Assembly: GCF_016862275.1 (NCBI RefSeq)
Contig: NZ_BOMQ01000026.1
Location: 124,001 to 188,000, forward strand
Direction of reading: 5' to 3'
Source of the DNA: Actinoplanes nipponensis
GTDB taxonomy: Bacteria; Actinomycetota; Actinomycetes; Mycobacteriales; Micromonosporaceae
Length of the DNA: 64,000 bases
Made by a program: the position numbers and the translations under genes. Numbering within the stretch: position 1 is the stretch's first letter; each line of letters begins with the position of its first letter. Below, piece after piece: positions 17,070 to 28,405 of the stretch. The notes under the pieces are model-generated. The model saw nothing but the letters and a program-made list of their open reading frames with translations. It was not told where the DNA came from and searched no databases.

Positions 17070-18475
17070 GCGATCGCCTCGACGGGCGCGGCCGTGGTGC
17101 GGGCGCGGCGGCCGGTGGTGGCCAGGCCCAGGGCGAGCACGGCCAGGCCGCAGCCGCAGACGATCCACCAGCCGGTGCGGCTGGCCGCGGCGAAGTGCGC
17201 GGCCGCCGGCCCGCTCAGGCCGGACGCCACCGCGGCGCCCACGACGGCGACGCCGAGCGCGGTGCCGACCTGGCGGCTGGTCGACGCGATCGCCGCGGCC
17301 ACGCCGGCCTGGGCCCGCGGCATCCCGGAGACCGCGGTGTTGGTGATCGGGGTGTTGACCATGCCGAAGCCGAACCCGAACGTCGCGTACGCGGTGAACA
17401 GCAGCCAGACCGGGGTGTCCGCGGTCACCCGGGTCAGCGGCAGCATCGCCACCGCCATGGCCGCGCCGGCCAGCACCAGCGGCAGCCGGGGGCCGCGGGC
17501 CGCGACGATGCGGCCCGACAGCGGCGCCACGACCGCGGTGAGCGCGGCCATCGGCAGCGTGTAGAGCCCCGCGTGCAGGGCGGACAGGCCGCGGACCTCC
17601 TGCAGGTACAGCGAGTTGAGCAACAGGAAGCCGGCCAGCGCGCCGAAGGCGCAGACCGCGATGACGGTCGCCCCGGAGAACGGCACGCTGCGGAAGAAGC
17701 GGGGATCCAGCAGCGGATCGGCGCGGCGTGACTCGTACGCCACCAGCGCGGCCAGGGCCGCCGCGCCCAGCCCGAAGCAGCCCACGATCGACGCCGAGCC
17801 CCAGCCGGCGCCCGGGCCCTCGATGATCCCGTACGTGACCGCGGCGAGCACCAGCAGCACCAGCACCTGCCCCACCGGGTCGGGCCGGCGCGGGTGCTCG
17901 GCGCGCGACTCGGGCACGTAGCGCGCGGCGAGCGCGAACGCCGCCACGCCGATCGGCACGTTGATCCAGAAGATGGACCGCCAGCCCAGCCCGGCCACCA
18001 GCACCCCGCCGAGCACCGGCCCCAGCGCCATGCTGAGCCCGACCACGCCGCCCCACACGCCGATCGCCCGGGCCCGCTCGCGCGGCTCGGTGAACGTGTT
18101 CGTGATGATCGACATGGCGACGGGGTTGAGCATGGAGCCGCCGACGGCCTGCATCATCCGGAACGCCACCAGCCAGCCCAGCCCGGGCGCGACGCTGCAC
18201 AACAGCGACCCGGCGGTGAACAGGGCCAGCCCGGCCTGGAAGGTGCGCCGCCGGCCCACCCGGTCGGCCGTGGCCCCGGACAGGATGAGCAGGCTGGCCA
18301 GCACCAGCGTGTACGCGTCCAGCACCCACTGCAGCTGGGCGACCGACGCGTCCAGATCGGCCCGCAGCGAGGGCAGGGCGATGTTCACGATCGTCGCGTC
18401 CAGCGCGACGATGAACAGGCTCAGGCAGCAGATGGTCAGCACGAGCAGGCGGCGGCGGTGGCTGAGCGGGGGCAT
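17066..18475 (-). CDS. MFS drug/H+ antiporter, DHA2 (EmrB/QacA) type
   Basis: A 469-residue membrane protein with about 14 hydrophobic segments. It begins SHRRRLLVLTICCLSLFIVA, and DATIVNIALPSLRADL is the classic DHA2 helix 1 motif. GATADRVGRRRTF is the MFS loop 2-3 motif, and GVVGLSMALGPVLGGVL is the antiporter motif C. Export of small molecules driven by protons is expected. The ATG at 18475 is chosen over the one at 18505 because AAAGGA lies 5 bases upstream. It heads an operon with the Spl-like and methyltransferase genes and is divergent from a TetR gene, its likely repressor. Confidence 0.93.
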   Translation of the reverse strand: MPPLSHRRRLLVLTICCLSLFIVALDATIVNIALPSLRADLDASVAQLQWVLDAYTLVLASLLILSGATADRVGRRRTFQAGLALFTAGSLLCSVAPGLGWLVAFRMMQAVGGSMLNPVAMSIITNTFTEPRERARAIGVWGGVVGLSMALGPVLGGVLVAGLGWRSIFWINVPIGVAAFALAARYVPESRAEHPRRPDPVGQVLVLLVLAAVTYGIIEGPGAGWGSASIVGCFGLGAAALAALVAYESRRADPLLDPRFFRSVPFSGATVIAVCAFGALAGFLLLNSLYLQEVRGLSALHAGLYTLPMAALTAVVAPLSGRIVAARGPRLPLVLAGAAMAVAMLPLTRVTADTPVWLLFTAYATFGFGFGMVNTPITNTAVSGMPRAQAGVAAAIASTSRQVGTALGVAVVGAAVASGLSGPAAAHFAAASRTGWWIVCGCGLAVLALGLATTGRRARTTAAPVEAIA

Positions 18476-18578
18476 CGGATCCTTTGTACCGCCCGGGTCC
18501 GACATCGGCGCCGGCCGCGCCGGGCCACGTGACACACTTCATGGCGCCGCGCTGGACGACGCACAGGCCGGAGGAGCC

Positions 18579-19304
18579 ATGCGGGACGACGCCGAGGCCG
18601 CACGCACCGGGCTGGACGAGAGCCGGATCGTGGCGGCCGCCGTCCGGTTCATCGACGAGCGGGGGCTGCGGGAGCTGACCATGCGGCGGCTCGGCGCGTA
18701 CCTCGGGGTCGAGGGGATGGCGCTGTACCGCTACCTGCCGGGCCGGGAGGCGCTGCTCGACGCGGTGGTGGAGTCGGTGGTCGACGCGCTCTACCGCGAC
18801 CCCGACGTGCTGCTGGAGGCGCCGGCGGGCTGGGTGGACTACCTGCAGCGGCTGGCGCACGGGCTGCGGCGGATCGCGCTGACCCACCCCGAGGTCTTCC
18901 CGCTGGTGGCGACCCGGCCCGCCGCGGCGCCCTGGGTCCGGCCGCCGCTGCGCAGCCTGCGGGGCATCGAGTCGCTGCTGGCGGTGCTGACGGCCGCCGG
19001 GTTCTCCGACGAGCACGCCGCCGCGGTCTACCGCGCGTTCAGCAGTTTCCTGCTCGGCCACCTGCTGCTGGAGGTCTCCGCGCTGGGCGTGGAGACCGGG
19101 CCGGTGGAGGAGCCGGACGTGGCCCCGGCCGGCGACCTTGACGCGTACCCGATCCTGCGGCGGCTGGAGCCGACCCTGTCGCAGGACCACGCCGGGGCGG
19201 ACTTCGAGGAGGCCCTCGAGACGCTGCTCGACCGGATCGCCCTGCTGCTGCCCGCCCGGCGCCGGGGCGGGCGCGCCGCATTACCCAGAAATGGCGATCA
19301 ATAA
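18579..19304 (+). CDS. TetR family transcriptional regulator
   Basis: A 241-residue regulator. The N-terminal HTH reads IVAAAVRFIDERGLRELTMR followed by LGAYLGVEGMALYRYLPGRE. The C-terminal helical part (WVDYLQRLAHGLRRIALTHPE) is of the tetracycline-repressor-like type. The ATG at 18579 has GGAGGA directly upstream. It faces the MFS operon across about 100 bases and probably represses it, responding to the transported compound. No convincing palindrome was found between the two genes, so the operator is unresolved. Confidence 0.9.
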   Translation: MRDDAEAARTGLDESRIVAAAVRFIDERGLRELTMRRLGAYLGVEGMALYRYLPGREALLDAVVESVVDALYRDPDVLLEAPAGWVDYLQRLAHGLRRIALTHPEVFPLVATRPAAAPWVRPPLRSLRGIESLLAVLTAAGFSDEHAAAVYRAFSSFLLGHLLLEVSALGVETGPVEEPDVAPAGDLDAYPILRRLEPTLSQDHAGADFEEALETLLDRIALLLPARRRGGRAALPRNGDQ

Positions 19305-19453
19305 CGCGCGGAACCTTTCTGGAAAGGATGGGAGATCGCCTGTTTATGCGGTAAACGGCCGGGCACCTCTAGCGTCGTAGAGATGTTCGCCCACCGCGTT
19401 GAGCAGGGACTTCGACGCCTGGGCGGCAACAGTTCGACCCTCCGGAAAGGACA

Positions 19454-20278
19454 ATGATGCTCACCCAGCATGACACCCAGAAGCTCATCGGCGCCGACGT
19501 CTACGAGACCGACGGCACCAAGATCGGCTCCGCCGCGGACGTCTACCTGGACGCGCAGACCGGCGACCCGGAGTGGGTCTCGGTCAAGACGGGCCTGTTC
19601 GGCACCAAGCAGTCCTTCGTGCCGCTGGACCGCGCCACCCTCGAGGGTGACCGGATCGTCGTGGCGTTCAGCAAGGACCAGGTGAAGGACGCCCCGCGGA
19701 TCGACCCCGACGGCCGGCTCAGCCCCGCCGAGGAGGACGAGCTGTACCGCTACTACGGCCTCTCCTCGACCGGCGGCAACCTCGACCGGGACCGCGACGG
19801 GTACACCGACACCACCACGACCACGGGCCGGCAGTCCACCACCGGCACCGCGTACGACACCACCGACGACCGGGGCGACGTGTCCGGGCGCAACACCGAC
19901 GACGCCATGACCCGCTCCGAGGAGCGCCTGGTCACCGACACCCGCACCGAGGAGGCCGGCCGGGCCCGGCTGCGCAAGTACGTCGTGACCGAGCAGGAGC
20001 AGGTCAGCGTGCCGGTCAGCCGCGAAGAGGTACGCCTGGAGCGGGAGCCGATCACCGACGCCAACCGCGGCGCGGCCCTCGACGGCCCGGACATCTCCGA
20101 GGAGGAGCACGAGGTCACGCTGCACGCCGAGCGCCCGGTGGTCGACACCGAGGCGGTGCCGGTGGAGCGGGTGCGCCTGGGCAAGGAGACCGTCACCGAC
20201 ACCGAGCGCGTCTCCGGCGAGGTCCGCAAGGAGCAGATCGAGTTCGACGACGAGACCGGCGGCCGCAACCGCCGCTGA
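19454..20278 (+). CDS. PRC-barrel and DUF2382 (YsnF-like) protein
   Basis: A 274-residue acidic protein. Residues 1-85 form a PRC-barrel (LIGADVYETDGTKIGSAADV, DPEWVSVKTGLFGTKQSFVP). A Thr/Gly/Asp-rich linker follows, then a DUF2382 domain (about 150-265) with its repeated alternating charged strands (KYVVTEQEQVSVPVSREEV, ERPVVDTEAVPVERVRLGKE). Proteins of this build are cytoplasmic general-stress proteins of unknown mechanism. GGAAAGGA precedes the ATG; the ATG three bases on is equally possible. Upstream, GTTTAT at 19342 and GGGCAC at 19361 look faintly like a sigma-B-type promoter, too weak to list separately. Confidence 0.9.
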   Translation: MMLTQHDTQKLIGADVYETDGTKIGSAADVYLDAQTGDPEWVSVKTGLFGTKQSFVPLDRATLEGDRIVVAFSKDQVKDAPRIDPDGRLSPAEEDELYRYYGLSSTGGNLDRDRDGYTDTTTTTGRQSTTGTAYDTTDDRGDVSGRNTDDAMTRSEERLVTDTRTEEAGRARLRKYVVTEQEQVSVPVSREEVRLEREPITDANRGAALDGPDISEEEHEVTLHAERPVVDTEAVPVERVRLGKETVTDTERVSGEVRKEQIEFDDETGGRNRR

Positions 20279-20290
20279 TCCCCGCTTCGC

Positions 20291-20323
20291 GGCGTCCCCC
20301 GGGCCCTGAGCCCGGGGGACGCC
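20291..20323 (+). terminator. 14-base-stem hairpin after the PRC-barrel gene
   Basis: GGCGTCCCCCGGGC and GCCCGGGGGACGCC pair perfectly with a 5-base loop, 12 bases past the stop codon. No T-tract follows. Confidence 0.75.
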
Positions 20324-20413
20324 GGTGTGTCGGGCCCCGCAGGCCGGGCAGGGTTCGGGGGGCGGCAGAGTGGGAAGCACAGCGCGCAGCGTCCGTTCGT
20401 GATGAGGAGAGAC

Positions 20414-22522
<2,109 letters not shown>

Positions 22523-22535
22523 AACCGGTTGCCCG

Positions 22536-23612
22536 GTGCGGCCCGCTGGAGCCGTGTCCGGTATCGCGCTGAGCAGGCGTTTCTACACCCAGGCCGTCCG
22601 TCCGCTGCTGGGCGGGCGGCCGCACGCCGCCGCCCTGCTGGGCGCGGGCTCCGAGGTACTCGGCTTCGACGACGACGTCTCGACCGACCACGACTTCGGC
22701 CCGCGCGTGCAGGTGTTCCTGCCCGCCGGCGTGGCGCCGCCGTCGCTGGCCGGCCTGCCCGCCACCTTCGAGGGACATCCAACGGTGTTCGCGGCCGCCG
22801 ACCGCGACGGCGGGCCCTGCCACCAGGTCGAGGTGACGACCCCCGGCGCGTTCTTCGCGCGCCGGTTGGGCGTGGACCCGGCCGCCGGGATGGGCCTGGC
22901 CGACTGGCTGCTGACGCCGACGCAGACGCTGGCGACTCTGACCGCCGGGGCGGTGTTCCACGACCCGGCGGGTGAGCTGGCGCGCCGCCGGGCGGCACTG
23001 CGCTGGTATCCCGGCGACGTGTGGCGCTACGCGCTGGCGGCCGGCTGGCTGCGGGTGGCCCAGGAGGAGGCGTTCGTGGGCCGGGCCGGCGGGGCGGGTG
23101 ACGACCTCGGCTCCCGGCTCGTGGCGGTCCGGCTGGTCCGGGAGCTGGTCCGGCTGGCGTTTCTCGTCGAACGCCGCTGGGCGCCGTACCCGAAATGGCT
23201 GGGCAGCGGGTTCGCCCGCCTGGACCTGGCCGCGACGGCGGGCCCGGCGCTGGCCGCGGCGGCCGCGGCGGCGGACTGGCGCGACCGCGAGGACGCGCTG
23301 GTCACGGCGGCCGGCGTGCTCATCGCCGCGACCAACGAGCTGGGGTTGGCCGCACCCGTGGACCCGGCGCCGCGGGCCTTCCACGGCCGGGACATCCGGG
23401 TGCCGGGCGCCGAGCGGTTGACCGTGGCGCTGACCGCGGCGATTACCGACCCGCCGGTGGTGGCCCTGGTCGAGGGCTTCGGCGGGCGCCGGGGCGGGCC
23501 GGTGCCGACCGTGCCGGGCACGATCGACCAGCTCACGGACTCGACCGAGATCCTCGGCGACGCCGGGCGCCGGCGGCGGGCGGCGGCGCTGCTCGGGCTT
23601 CCGCCGGGGTGA
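22536..23612 (+). CDS. DUF4037 nucleotidyltransferase-like protein
   Basis: A 358-residue protein. The N-terminal region LLGAGSEVLGFDDDVSTDHD followed by FGPRVQVFL resembles the DxD-containing nucleotidyltransferase-like core of DUF4037 proteins. The C-terminal two thirds is helical, with WYPGDVWRYALAAGWLRVAQ and RLVRELVRLAFLVERRWAPY, also seen in that family. No biochemical role is established. It starts 13 bases after glgX and may be co-transcribed. The GTG at 22536 is used; a GTG at 22554 is an alternative, and neither has a good ribosome binding site. Confidence 0.75.
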   Translation: MRPAGAVSGIALSRRFYTQAVRPLLGGRPHAAALLGAGSEVLGFDDDVSTDHDFGPRVQVFLPAGVAPPSLAGLPATFEGHPTVFAAADRDGGPCHQVEVTTPGAFFARRLGVDPAAGMGLADWLLTPTQTLATLTAGAVFHDPAGELARRRAALRWYPGDVWRYALAAGWLRVAQEEAFVGRAGGAGDDLGSRLVAVRLVRELVRLAFLVERRWAPYPKWLGSGFARLDLAATAGPALAAAAAAADWRDREDALVTAAGVLIAATNELGLAAPVDPAPRAFHGRDIRVPGAERLTVALTAAITDPPVVALVEGFGGRRGGPVPTVPGTIDQLTDSTEILGDAGRRRRAAALLGLPPG

Positions 23613-23675
23613 AAGGTGCCCTTTTCGGGTGTCTGTCCGGCGTGTACCGCTCGCCGGGCCGCGGGGCGTTACAGG

Positions 23676-25721
23676 ATGTCCGGCGTGACATCTTCGACGG
23701 GCGGTCGCCCGATCACCATCGACGAGTGCAGCGACGGCAACGCGCGGGCGCTCGCCCGGCAGCGGGTCAGCCGCCGTTCCATGCTCAAGGCCGTCATGGC
23801 CGGCGCCGGGGGCGCCGCGTACGCCCAGTTCCAGCTGGCCGACGCCGCCTTCGCCGCCGGCGGTGGCCGGGCCGGCCGGGCCGGCGTGGTGGTGTCGGGC
23901 CGGCACCTGTCGTTCGTGCCGCACACCGACGGCGAGCTGCGCCCGGCGATGGCCGTGACGGCCCAGCTGGTCAGCCGGACCGGCAGCCTGCCGCGCAAGC
24001 TGCGGGCCTTCGTCGACGTCGGTTCCGCGCCGCGGGAATACGGCACCCGGGTGGAGGCGGAGATCCGGCACCTGGTCGGCCGGTACGCGATCCCCGGCGG
24101 CCCGATCGGCAGCCAGTTCTACCTCAAGGCCACCGTCGACGGGTTGCGCCCCGGCACGGTGTACCACTACCGGATCCGGCTCTCCGACGGCACGGTCAGC
24201 GGTGACGCGCACTTCACCACCGCGGCGGCCCGCGACGCCGGGGTGCCCGCCCCGTTCACCTTCACCGCCTTCGCCGACGTCGGCACCAACACCGCGCCGA
24301 CCGACCCGCGGTACGCCTGGGGCCACGACCCGGACTCCGTCGTCGCGGCCGGCGGCACCTGGCCGGCGGGGGTCTTCGACGACAACGCGTACCTGGCGGA
24401 CGACCCGGTCGCCGGCGAGCACGGCACCGACCGGCGTCCCGCGCTGACCCAGACCCTGCTCATGGCCACCCAGCGGCCCGTGTTCACGCTGCTGGCCGGC
24501 GACATCTGCTACGCCAACCCGTCCGGCTCCGGCCTGCCCGCCGACGACACGACCGCGCTCACCCGCACGGCGCCGCCCGGCCGCAACCTCTACAACCCGT
24601 ACGTGTGGGACGTCTTCCTCAACCAGATCGAGCCGCTGGCCTCCCGGGTGCCGTGGATGTTCGCCACCGGCAACCACGACATGGAACCCCTGTACGGCGA
24701 CACCCGGTTCCTCGGTGACAGCCCCACCCACGGCTACGGCGGCCTGGTGGACCGGCTCGACTTCCCGGCCAACGGCCCGCGGACGTGCCCGTCGGTCTAC
24801 CGGTTCGTCTACGGCAACGTCGGCGTCATCTCGATCGACGCCAACGACCTGTCCGCCGAGCTGCAGACCAACACCGGCTACTCCGGCGGGGCCCAGCTGA
24901 GCTGGCTCAAGCGGACGCTGCGGGAGTGGCGCACCGAGGGGGAGCGGGCCAAGGAGATCGACTTCGTGGTGGCGTTCCTGCACCACTGCGCGTACTCGAC
25001 CACGCAGAACCACGCCTCCGACGGCGGGGTCCGCGACGCGCTCGACCCGCTGTTCAGCCGCTACCAGGTCGACCTGGTCGTGCAGGGGCACAACCACCTG
25101 CTCGAGCGCACCGACCCGATCCGGTACGGCCGGCGGACCAAGGCCGCGCCCGACGGGGCCACCATCTTCCCGGCCAAGGACGGCGTCACGTACCTGTGCG
25201 TGGGCTCCGGCGGGCGGGCGCGCTACCCGTTCCGGGCCGCGCCCTCCGCCACCGCGCCGGCGCCGCCGGGGATCACCCCGGCCGGTCCGCAGGCCCTGCC
25301 CGCGGGCCAGCGCTACCGCGGCTACCGGCCGCCCGGCGGCCCGAACGCGGCCGAGAACAACACCGAGAACATCGTCAACAGCTACGTGTGGTCGACCGCG
25401 GACAGCGAGATCAAGCCGGCCGGACACCGCGCGGGCTCGCGGATCCCGGAGGTGGCCGACTGGTCCCAGGTGCGCTACGACGACTATGCGTTCATCGCCG
25501 TCGACGTCGTGCCGGCCGCGCGCGGCGCGCGGACCACGCTCACCGTGCGCAGCCTGGCCGACGCGCTGCCGGGCAGCCGGAAGCCGTACACCGAGATCGA
25601 CCGGATCACCCTGGCCCGCACCGCGGGCCGCGGGGCCGTGCCGGCGACCGCCGCCGGGCACCCGGACCGTACGGGCCTCAGCGACCGCGCCGGTCCGCGG
25701 GCTGACGGGGCCGCGGGCTGA
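23676..25721 (+). CDS. TAT-exported metallophosphoesterase (purple acid phosphatase-like)
   Basis: A 681-residue exported phosphoesterase. The N-terminus has a twin-arginine motif (VSRRSMLKAVMAGAGGAAYA). A fibronectin-like N-domain (GLRPGTVYHYRIRLSDGTVSGDAHFTT) leads into a calcineurin-type metallophosphoesterase: FTAFADVG, LLAGDICYANP, FATGNHDME, FLHHCAYST and QGHNHLLERTD supply the metal ligands. Purple acid phosphatase-like proteins act on phosphomonoesters outside the membrane. The segment of about 130 residues after the last metal ligand is of unclear role. The ATG at 23676 is used; the preceding Shine-Dalgarno is weak. Its 3' end overlaps the HTH gene tail-to-tail by 44 bases. Confidence 0.88.
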   Translation: MSGVTSSTGGRPITIDECSDGNARALARQRVSRRSMLKAVMAGAGGAAYAQFQLADAAFAAGGGRAGRAGVVVSGRHLSFVPHTDGELRPAMAVTAQLVSRTGSLPRKLRAFVDVGSAPREYGTRVEAEIRHLVGRYAIPGGPIGSQFYLKATVDGLRPGTVYHYRIRLSDGTVSGDAHFTTAAARDAGVPAPFTFTAFADVGTNTAPTDPRYAWGHDPDSVVAAGGTWPAGVFDDNAYLADDPVAGEHGTDRRPALTQTLLMATQRPVFTLLAGDICYANPSGSGLPADDTTALTRTAPPGRNLYNPYVWDVFLNQIEPLASRVPWMFATGNHDMEPLYGDTRFLGDSPTHGYGGLVDRLDFPANGPRTCPSVYRFVYGNVGVISIDANDLSAELQTNTGYSGGAQLSWLKRTLREWRTEGERAKEIDFVVAFLHHCAYSTTQNHASDGGVRDALDPLFSRYQVDLVVQGHNHLLERTDPIRYGRRTKAAPDGATIFPAKDGVTYLCVGSGGRARYPFRAAPSATAPAPPGITPAGPQALPAGQRYRGYRPPGGPNAAENNTENIVNSYVWSTADSEIKPAGHRAGSRIPEVADWSQVRYDDYAFIAVDVVPAARGARTTLTVRSLADALPGSRKPYTEIDRITLARTAGRGAVPATAAGHPDRTGLSDRAGPRADGAAG

Positions 25722-26022
25722 CCGGGCCGTCGGCGTAGACCCGCTGGAACGTGATGAGCCAGCGGATCTGCTCGCGCGGCGGCACCCCGCAGCCCCGCAG
25801 GAACCCCACCAGGGTCTCCTGCCGGGGTGTGCTGGCCGCGGTGACCAGGTTGTGCACGGTGGCCCGGGAGATCGGTGTCCCGGCGTCCTTGCTGCGCCGG
25901 GCCACGCTGTCCAGGGAGCGGCGGCGCGTGTCCATCAGGGCGCGCAGCCGGCCCGCGAACTCGACCGGCGTGGCGGCGCCGGTGGGATCCGGGGGCACCA
26001 CCGGCCTGGTTGCTGCGTTCAT
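25678..26022 (-). CDS. Small helix-turn-helix protein
   Basis: A 114-residue basic protein. TPVEFAGRLRALMDTRRRSL, then DSVARRSKDAGTPISRATVH, then NLVTAASTPRQETLVGFLRG follow the pattern of the XRE-like HTH proteins common in actinomycetes (helix, turn, recognition helix around SRATVHNLV). Such proteins often regulate or accompany signalling modules, but no partner is evident here. The ATG at 26022 has AGG 5 bases upstream; a longer start at 26061 is less likely. The C-terminal tail PRPRQPADRRGR lies in the overlap with the phosphatase gene. Confidence 0.7.
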   Translation of the reverse strand: MNAATRPVVPPDPTGAATPVEFAGRLRALMDTRRRSLDSVARRSKDAGTPISRATVHNLVTAASTPRQETLVGFLRGCGVPPREQIRWLITFQRVYADGPVSPRPRQPADRRGR

Positions 26023-26127
26023 CTGACCTGCCTCGTCCCTGGCCGGCTCTTGGCGGAGCACCGGCCGGTACCGATCGTGGTGCGGGCGATCAGCGGGAAC
26101 AAGAACGCAGTTGCGTACGAGTTCCGG

Positions 26128-27672
26128 TCAGTAGCGCCCGACGTGGTCGTCGTGGCTGTTGAGGCCGCCGGGGGCCGCCCGCACCGGCGCCAGCGCGTCG
26201 AACGGCGTCACCGTCAGGTAGCGCACCAGCTCCGGCTCCGGCTGCGCGGTCACCGTCGGCACGCCGATCTCTCCCGGCGCCACCCCGTTCTCCACCCAGT
26301 CCAGCAGCGGGGTCAGCAGCTCAGGGACGCCGATCTCGGTCACCCGGCGCACGTCCGGACCGAACAGGCAGTGGTAGCCGGCCGGGATGAGGTAGAGCCG
26401 GGAGAACGCCTGCGCCCGGGCGAAGCCGCCGGCCCGGCGCTCCACCGCGCGGTAGTAGTCGATCGTGGACCACGGCGGGATCACGCCGTCCGCCCAGCCG
26501 TGGTACATGATCAGTTTGCCGCCGCGGGCCCGGAACGCGCCGAGGTCGGGGTCCTCCGCCCGGTAGAGCGCGTCGCCGACCACGGCCAGCCGGTCGCGGG
26601 CGGCCCGGTCGAAGCGCACGTCGGCCAGGCTGTACGTGGCCGGCGGGTTGACCGGGTAGGCCAGATAGCGCAGGTAGTTCAGCGCGATCGTGGCCGCGTC
26701 GGTGCCGTCGGGCCGGGTGCCCGCCGGACCGGTGAACCAGGTCCAGGTCAGCTCCGAGCCGTACGGCACGCCGCCGTTGGAGAGGCTGCGCCCGGCCCGG
26801 TCGGTGGGGCCGCGGTAGAACGCCGTCACGGCGGCGACCTGGGCGCCGGTCAGGCAGCCCGGGCGGTCCACGCCCGGCGGGCAGCGCAGCGAGTCCGGCC
26901 GGAAGCCGCACCGCCGTGGGTCCTCGATCACCTCGCCGCAGGCCCCGGCGACCGCCGCGTGCAGGGCCGGCAGCTTCTCGCTGGTGAGGACCTGCGTACC
27001 GTCCGCGCCGGTGTTGCTGCGGACCAGCCAGGGGTTGAGCAGGCCGGAGAGCACGGCCGGGTTGCTCGCCGGCGCCCCGGCCAGGATGCCGTCGAAGTCC
27101 GCCGGGTAGCGCTGGGCCAGCATGAGCCCCTGCCGGCCGCCGGTCGAGCAGCCGTCGAAGTAGCGGTGGGTGGGCTCGGCGCCGTAGTAGGCGCGCAGGA
27201 CGGCGGTCGCGACGCCGGCGAGCTTGTGCTCCGAGGTCAGTCCGAACTCGACCCGCAGGCGCGGATCGGCGCCCCAGGTGGCCGGCTCGGTGTCGGCGCC
27301 GCGGTGGCCGCTGTCGGACGCGGCCAGGGCCAGCTTGCCGGCCAGGGCCGGCGCGCAGCCGTAACCGACGGGCGGGACGTCCAGCTCGGGCACGCTGCCG
27401 CACAGGCCGGAGCAGCCCTGTTGCACGTACTGGCCGGTCCAGCCGCCGGTGGGCAGCTTGAGCGTGAAGGAGGTGCCCGGCGCGAAGTGGCCCCGCACCA
27501 CGCAGAACTCGTTGCCGCGGATGGTGGCCGGGCCGGCCGAGGCGATCCGCACGCCGGGCAGGTCCACGCGGGACAGCGCGGCGCAGCCGATCACGGGAGC
27601 GCCGGGTGGGGCAGCGGGCGCGCCCAGGGCCAGGGGTACGGCGGTCAGCGCCGCCAACAGCAGATTCATCAT
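26128..27672 (-). CDS. Secreted tannase / feruloyl esterase family protein
   Basis: A 514-residue exported serine esterase. A signal peptide (MNLLLAALTAVPLALGAPA) precedes a tannase-family domain. The nucleophile lies in FDGCSTGGRQGLMLAQRYP, an acid in MYHGWADGVIPP and the histidine in PAGYHCLFG. Cysteines flanking the active site (DGCSTGG and GYHC) match the disulphide-linked catalytic pair of this family. The family cleaves ester bonds of galloyl or feruloyl groups in plant polymers; mono-(2-hydroxyethyl) terephthalate hydrolases belong to the same superfamily. Specificity is not predictable by eye. It lies downstream of the two-component genes on the same strand, 58 bases away. Confidence 0.88.
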   Translation of the reverse strand: MMNLLLAALTAVPLALGAPAAPPGAPVIGCAALSRVDLPGVRIASAGPATIRGNEFCVVRGHFAPGTSFTLKLPTGGWTGQYVQQGCSGLCGSVPELDVPPVGYGCAPALAGKLALAASDSGHRGADTEPATWGADPRLRVEFGLTSEHKLAGVATAVLRAYYGAEPTHRYFDGCSTGGRQGLMLAQRYPADFDGILAGAPASNPAVLSGLLNPWLVRSNTGADGTQVLTSEKLPALHAAVAGACGEVIEDPRRCGFRPDSLRCPPGVDRPGCLTGAQVAAVTAFYRGPTDRAGRSLSNGGVPYGSELTWTWFTGPAGTRPDGTDAATIALNYLRYLAYPVNPPATYSLADVRFDRAARDRLAVVGDALYRAEDPDLGAFRARGGKLIMYHGWADGVIPPWSTIDYYRAVERRAGGFARAQAFSRLYLIPAGYHCLFGPDVRRVTEIGVPELLTPLLDWVENGVAPGEIGVPTVTAQPEPELVRYLTVTPFDALAPVRAAPGGLNSHDDHVGRY

Positions 27673-27730
27673 GCGTCGAGACTGCCGACGCCGGCCGGCC
27701 CGCACATCGGTCCGCGGAGCGGTTCCCGGC

Positions 27731-28405
27731 TCAGCCCCGGGGCGCAGTGCCGCCCGGCCGGACCAGCCCCACCTCGTACGCGAGCACCGCCGCCTGGACC
27801 CGGTCGCGCAGCCCCAGTTTGGACAGGATGGCCGACAGGTGCGTCTTGACCGTCGCCCGGCTCAGGGTCAGCCGCTCGGCGATCTCGTCGTTGGACAGCG
27901 CCCGCGCGACCAGCGTGAGCACCTCGACCTCCCGCTCGCTGAGCGCCGCCAGGCTCGGCGGCGGCGCGCCGCCGGGCAGCTCGTGGGCGAACCGGTCGAG
28001 CAGCCGCCGGGTCACCGTGGGGGCCAGCAGCGCCTCCCCGCCGGCCACCACCCGGATCGCGCCGATCAGCTCGTCGGGCCGGATGTCCTTGAGCAGGAAG
28101 CCGCTGGCGCCCGCGCGCAGCGCGGCGAACACCGGCTCGTCCAGGTCGAAGGTGGTCAGCATGATGATCCGGGCCGGATGGCCGGAGCCGGCGAGCCGGC
28201 GGGCGGCCTCGATGCCGTCCATCCGGGGCATCCGGACGTCCATGAGGATCACGTCCGGCCGGACCCGGGCGGCCAGCGCGACGGCCTGCAGCCCGTCGCC
28301 GGCCTCGCCGACCACCGCGAGACCGTCGCGGCCGTCGATGATCATCGCGAAGCCGGCCCGGACCAGCTCCTGGTCGTCGGCGATCAGCACCCGGATCGGC
28401 GTCAT
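27731..28405 (-). CDS. NarL/LuxR-type response regulator
   Basis: A 224-residue DNA-binding response regulator. The receiver has the acidic pair in RVLIADDQELVRAG, the phosphoacceptor Asp56 in VILMDVRMPRMDG and the lysine in FLLKDIRP. The C-terminal LuxR HTH is LSEREVEVLTLVARALSNDE, then IAERLTLSRATVKTH. It overlaps the upstream kinase gene by ATGA, so the two form one operon and a cognate pair. Targets are unknown; the nearby tannase family gene on the same strand is a possible one. Confidence 0.95.
   Translation of the reverse strand: MTPIRVLIADDQELVRAGFAMIIDGRDGLAVVGEAGDGLQAVALAARVRPDVILMDVRMPRMDGIEAARRLAGSGHPARIIMLTTFDLDEPVFAALRAGASGFLLKDIRPDELIGAIRVVAGGEALLAPTVTRRLLDRFAHELPGGAPPPSLAALSEREVEVLTLVARALSNDEIAERLTLSRATVKTHLSAILSKLGLRDRVQAAVLAYEVGLVRPGGTAPRG

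Noticed and set aside
19342-19366. Sigma-B-type promoter (GTTTAT ... GGGCAC) before the PRC-barrel gene
   Set aside because: Spacing of 13 and a weak -10 hexamer make it no better than chance. GTTTA-TGCGG-TAAAC is also a short inverted repeat.
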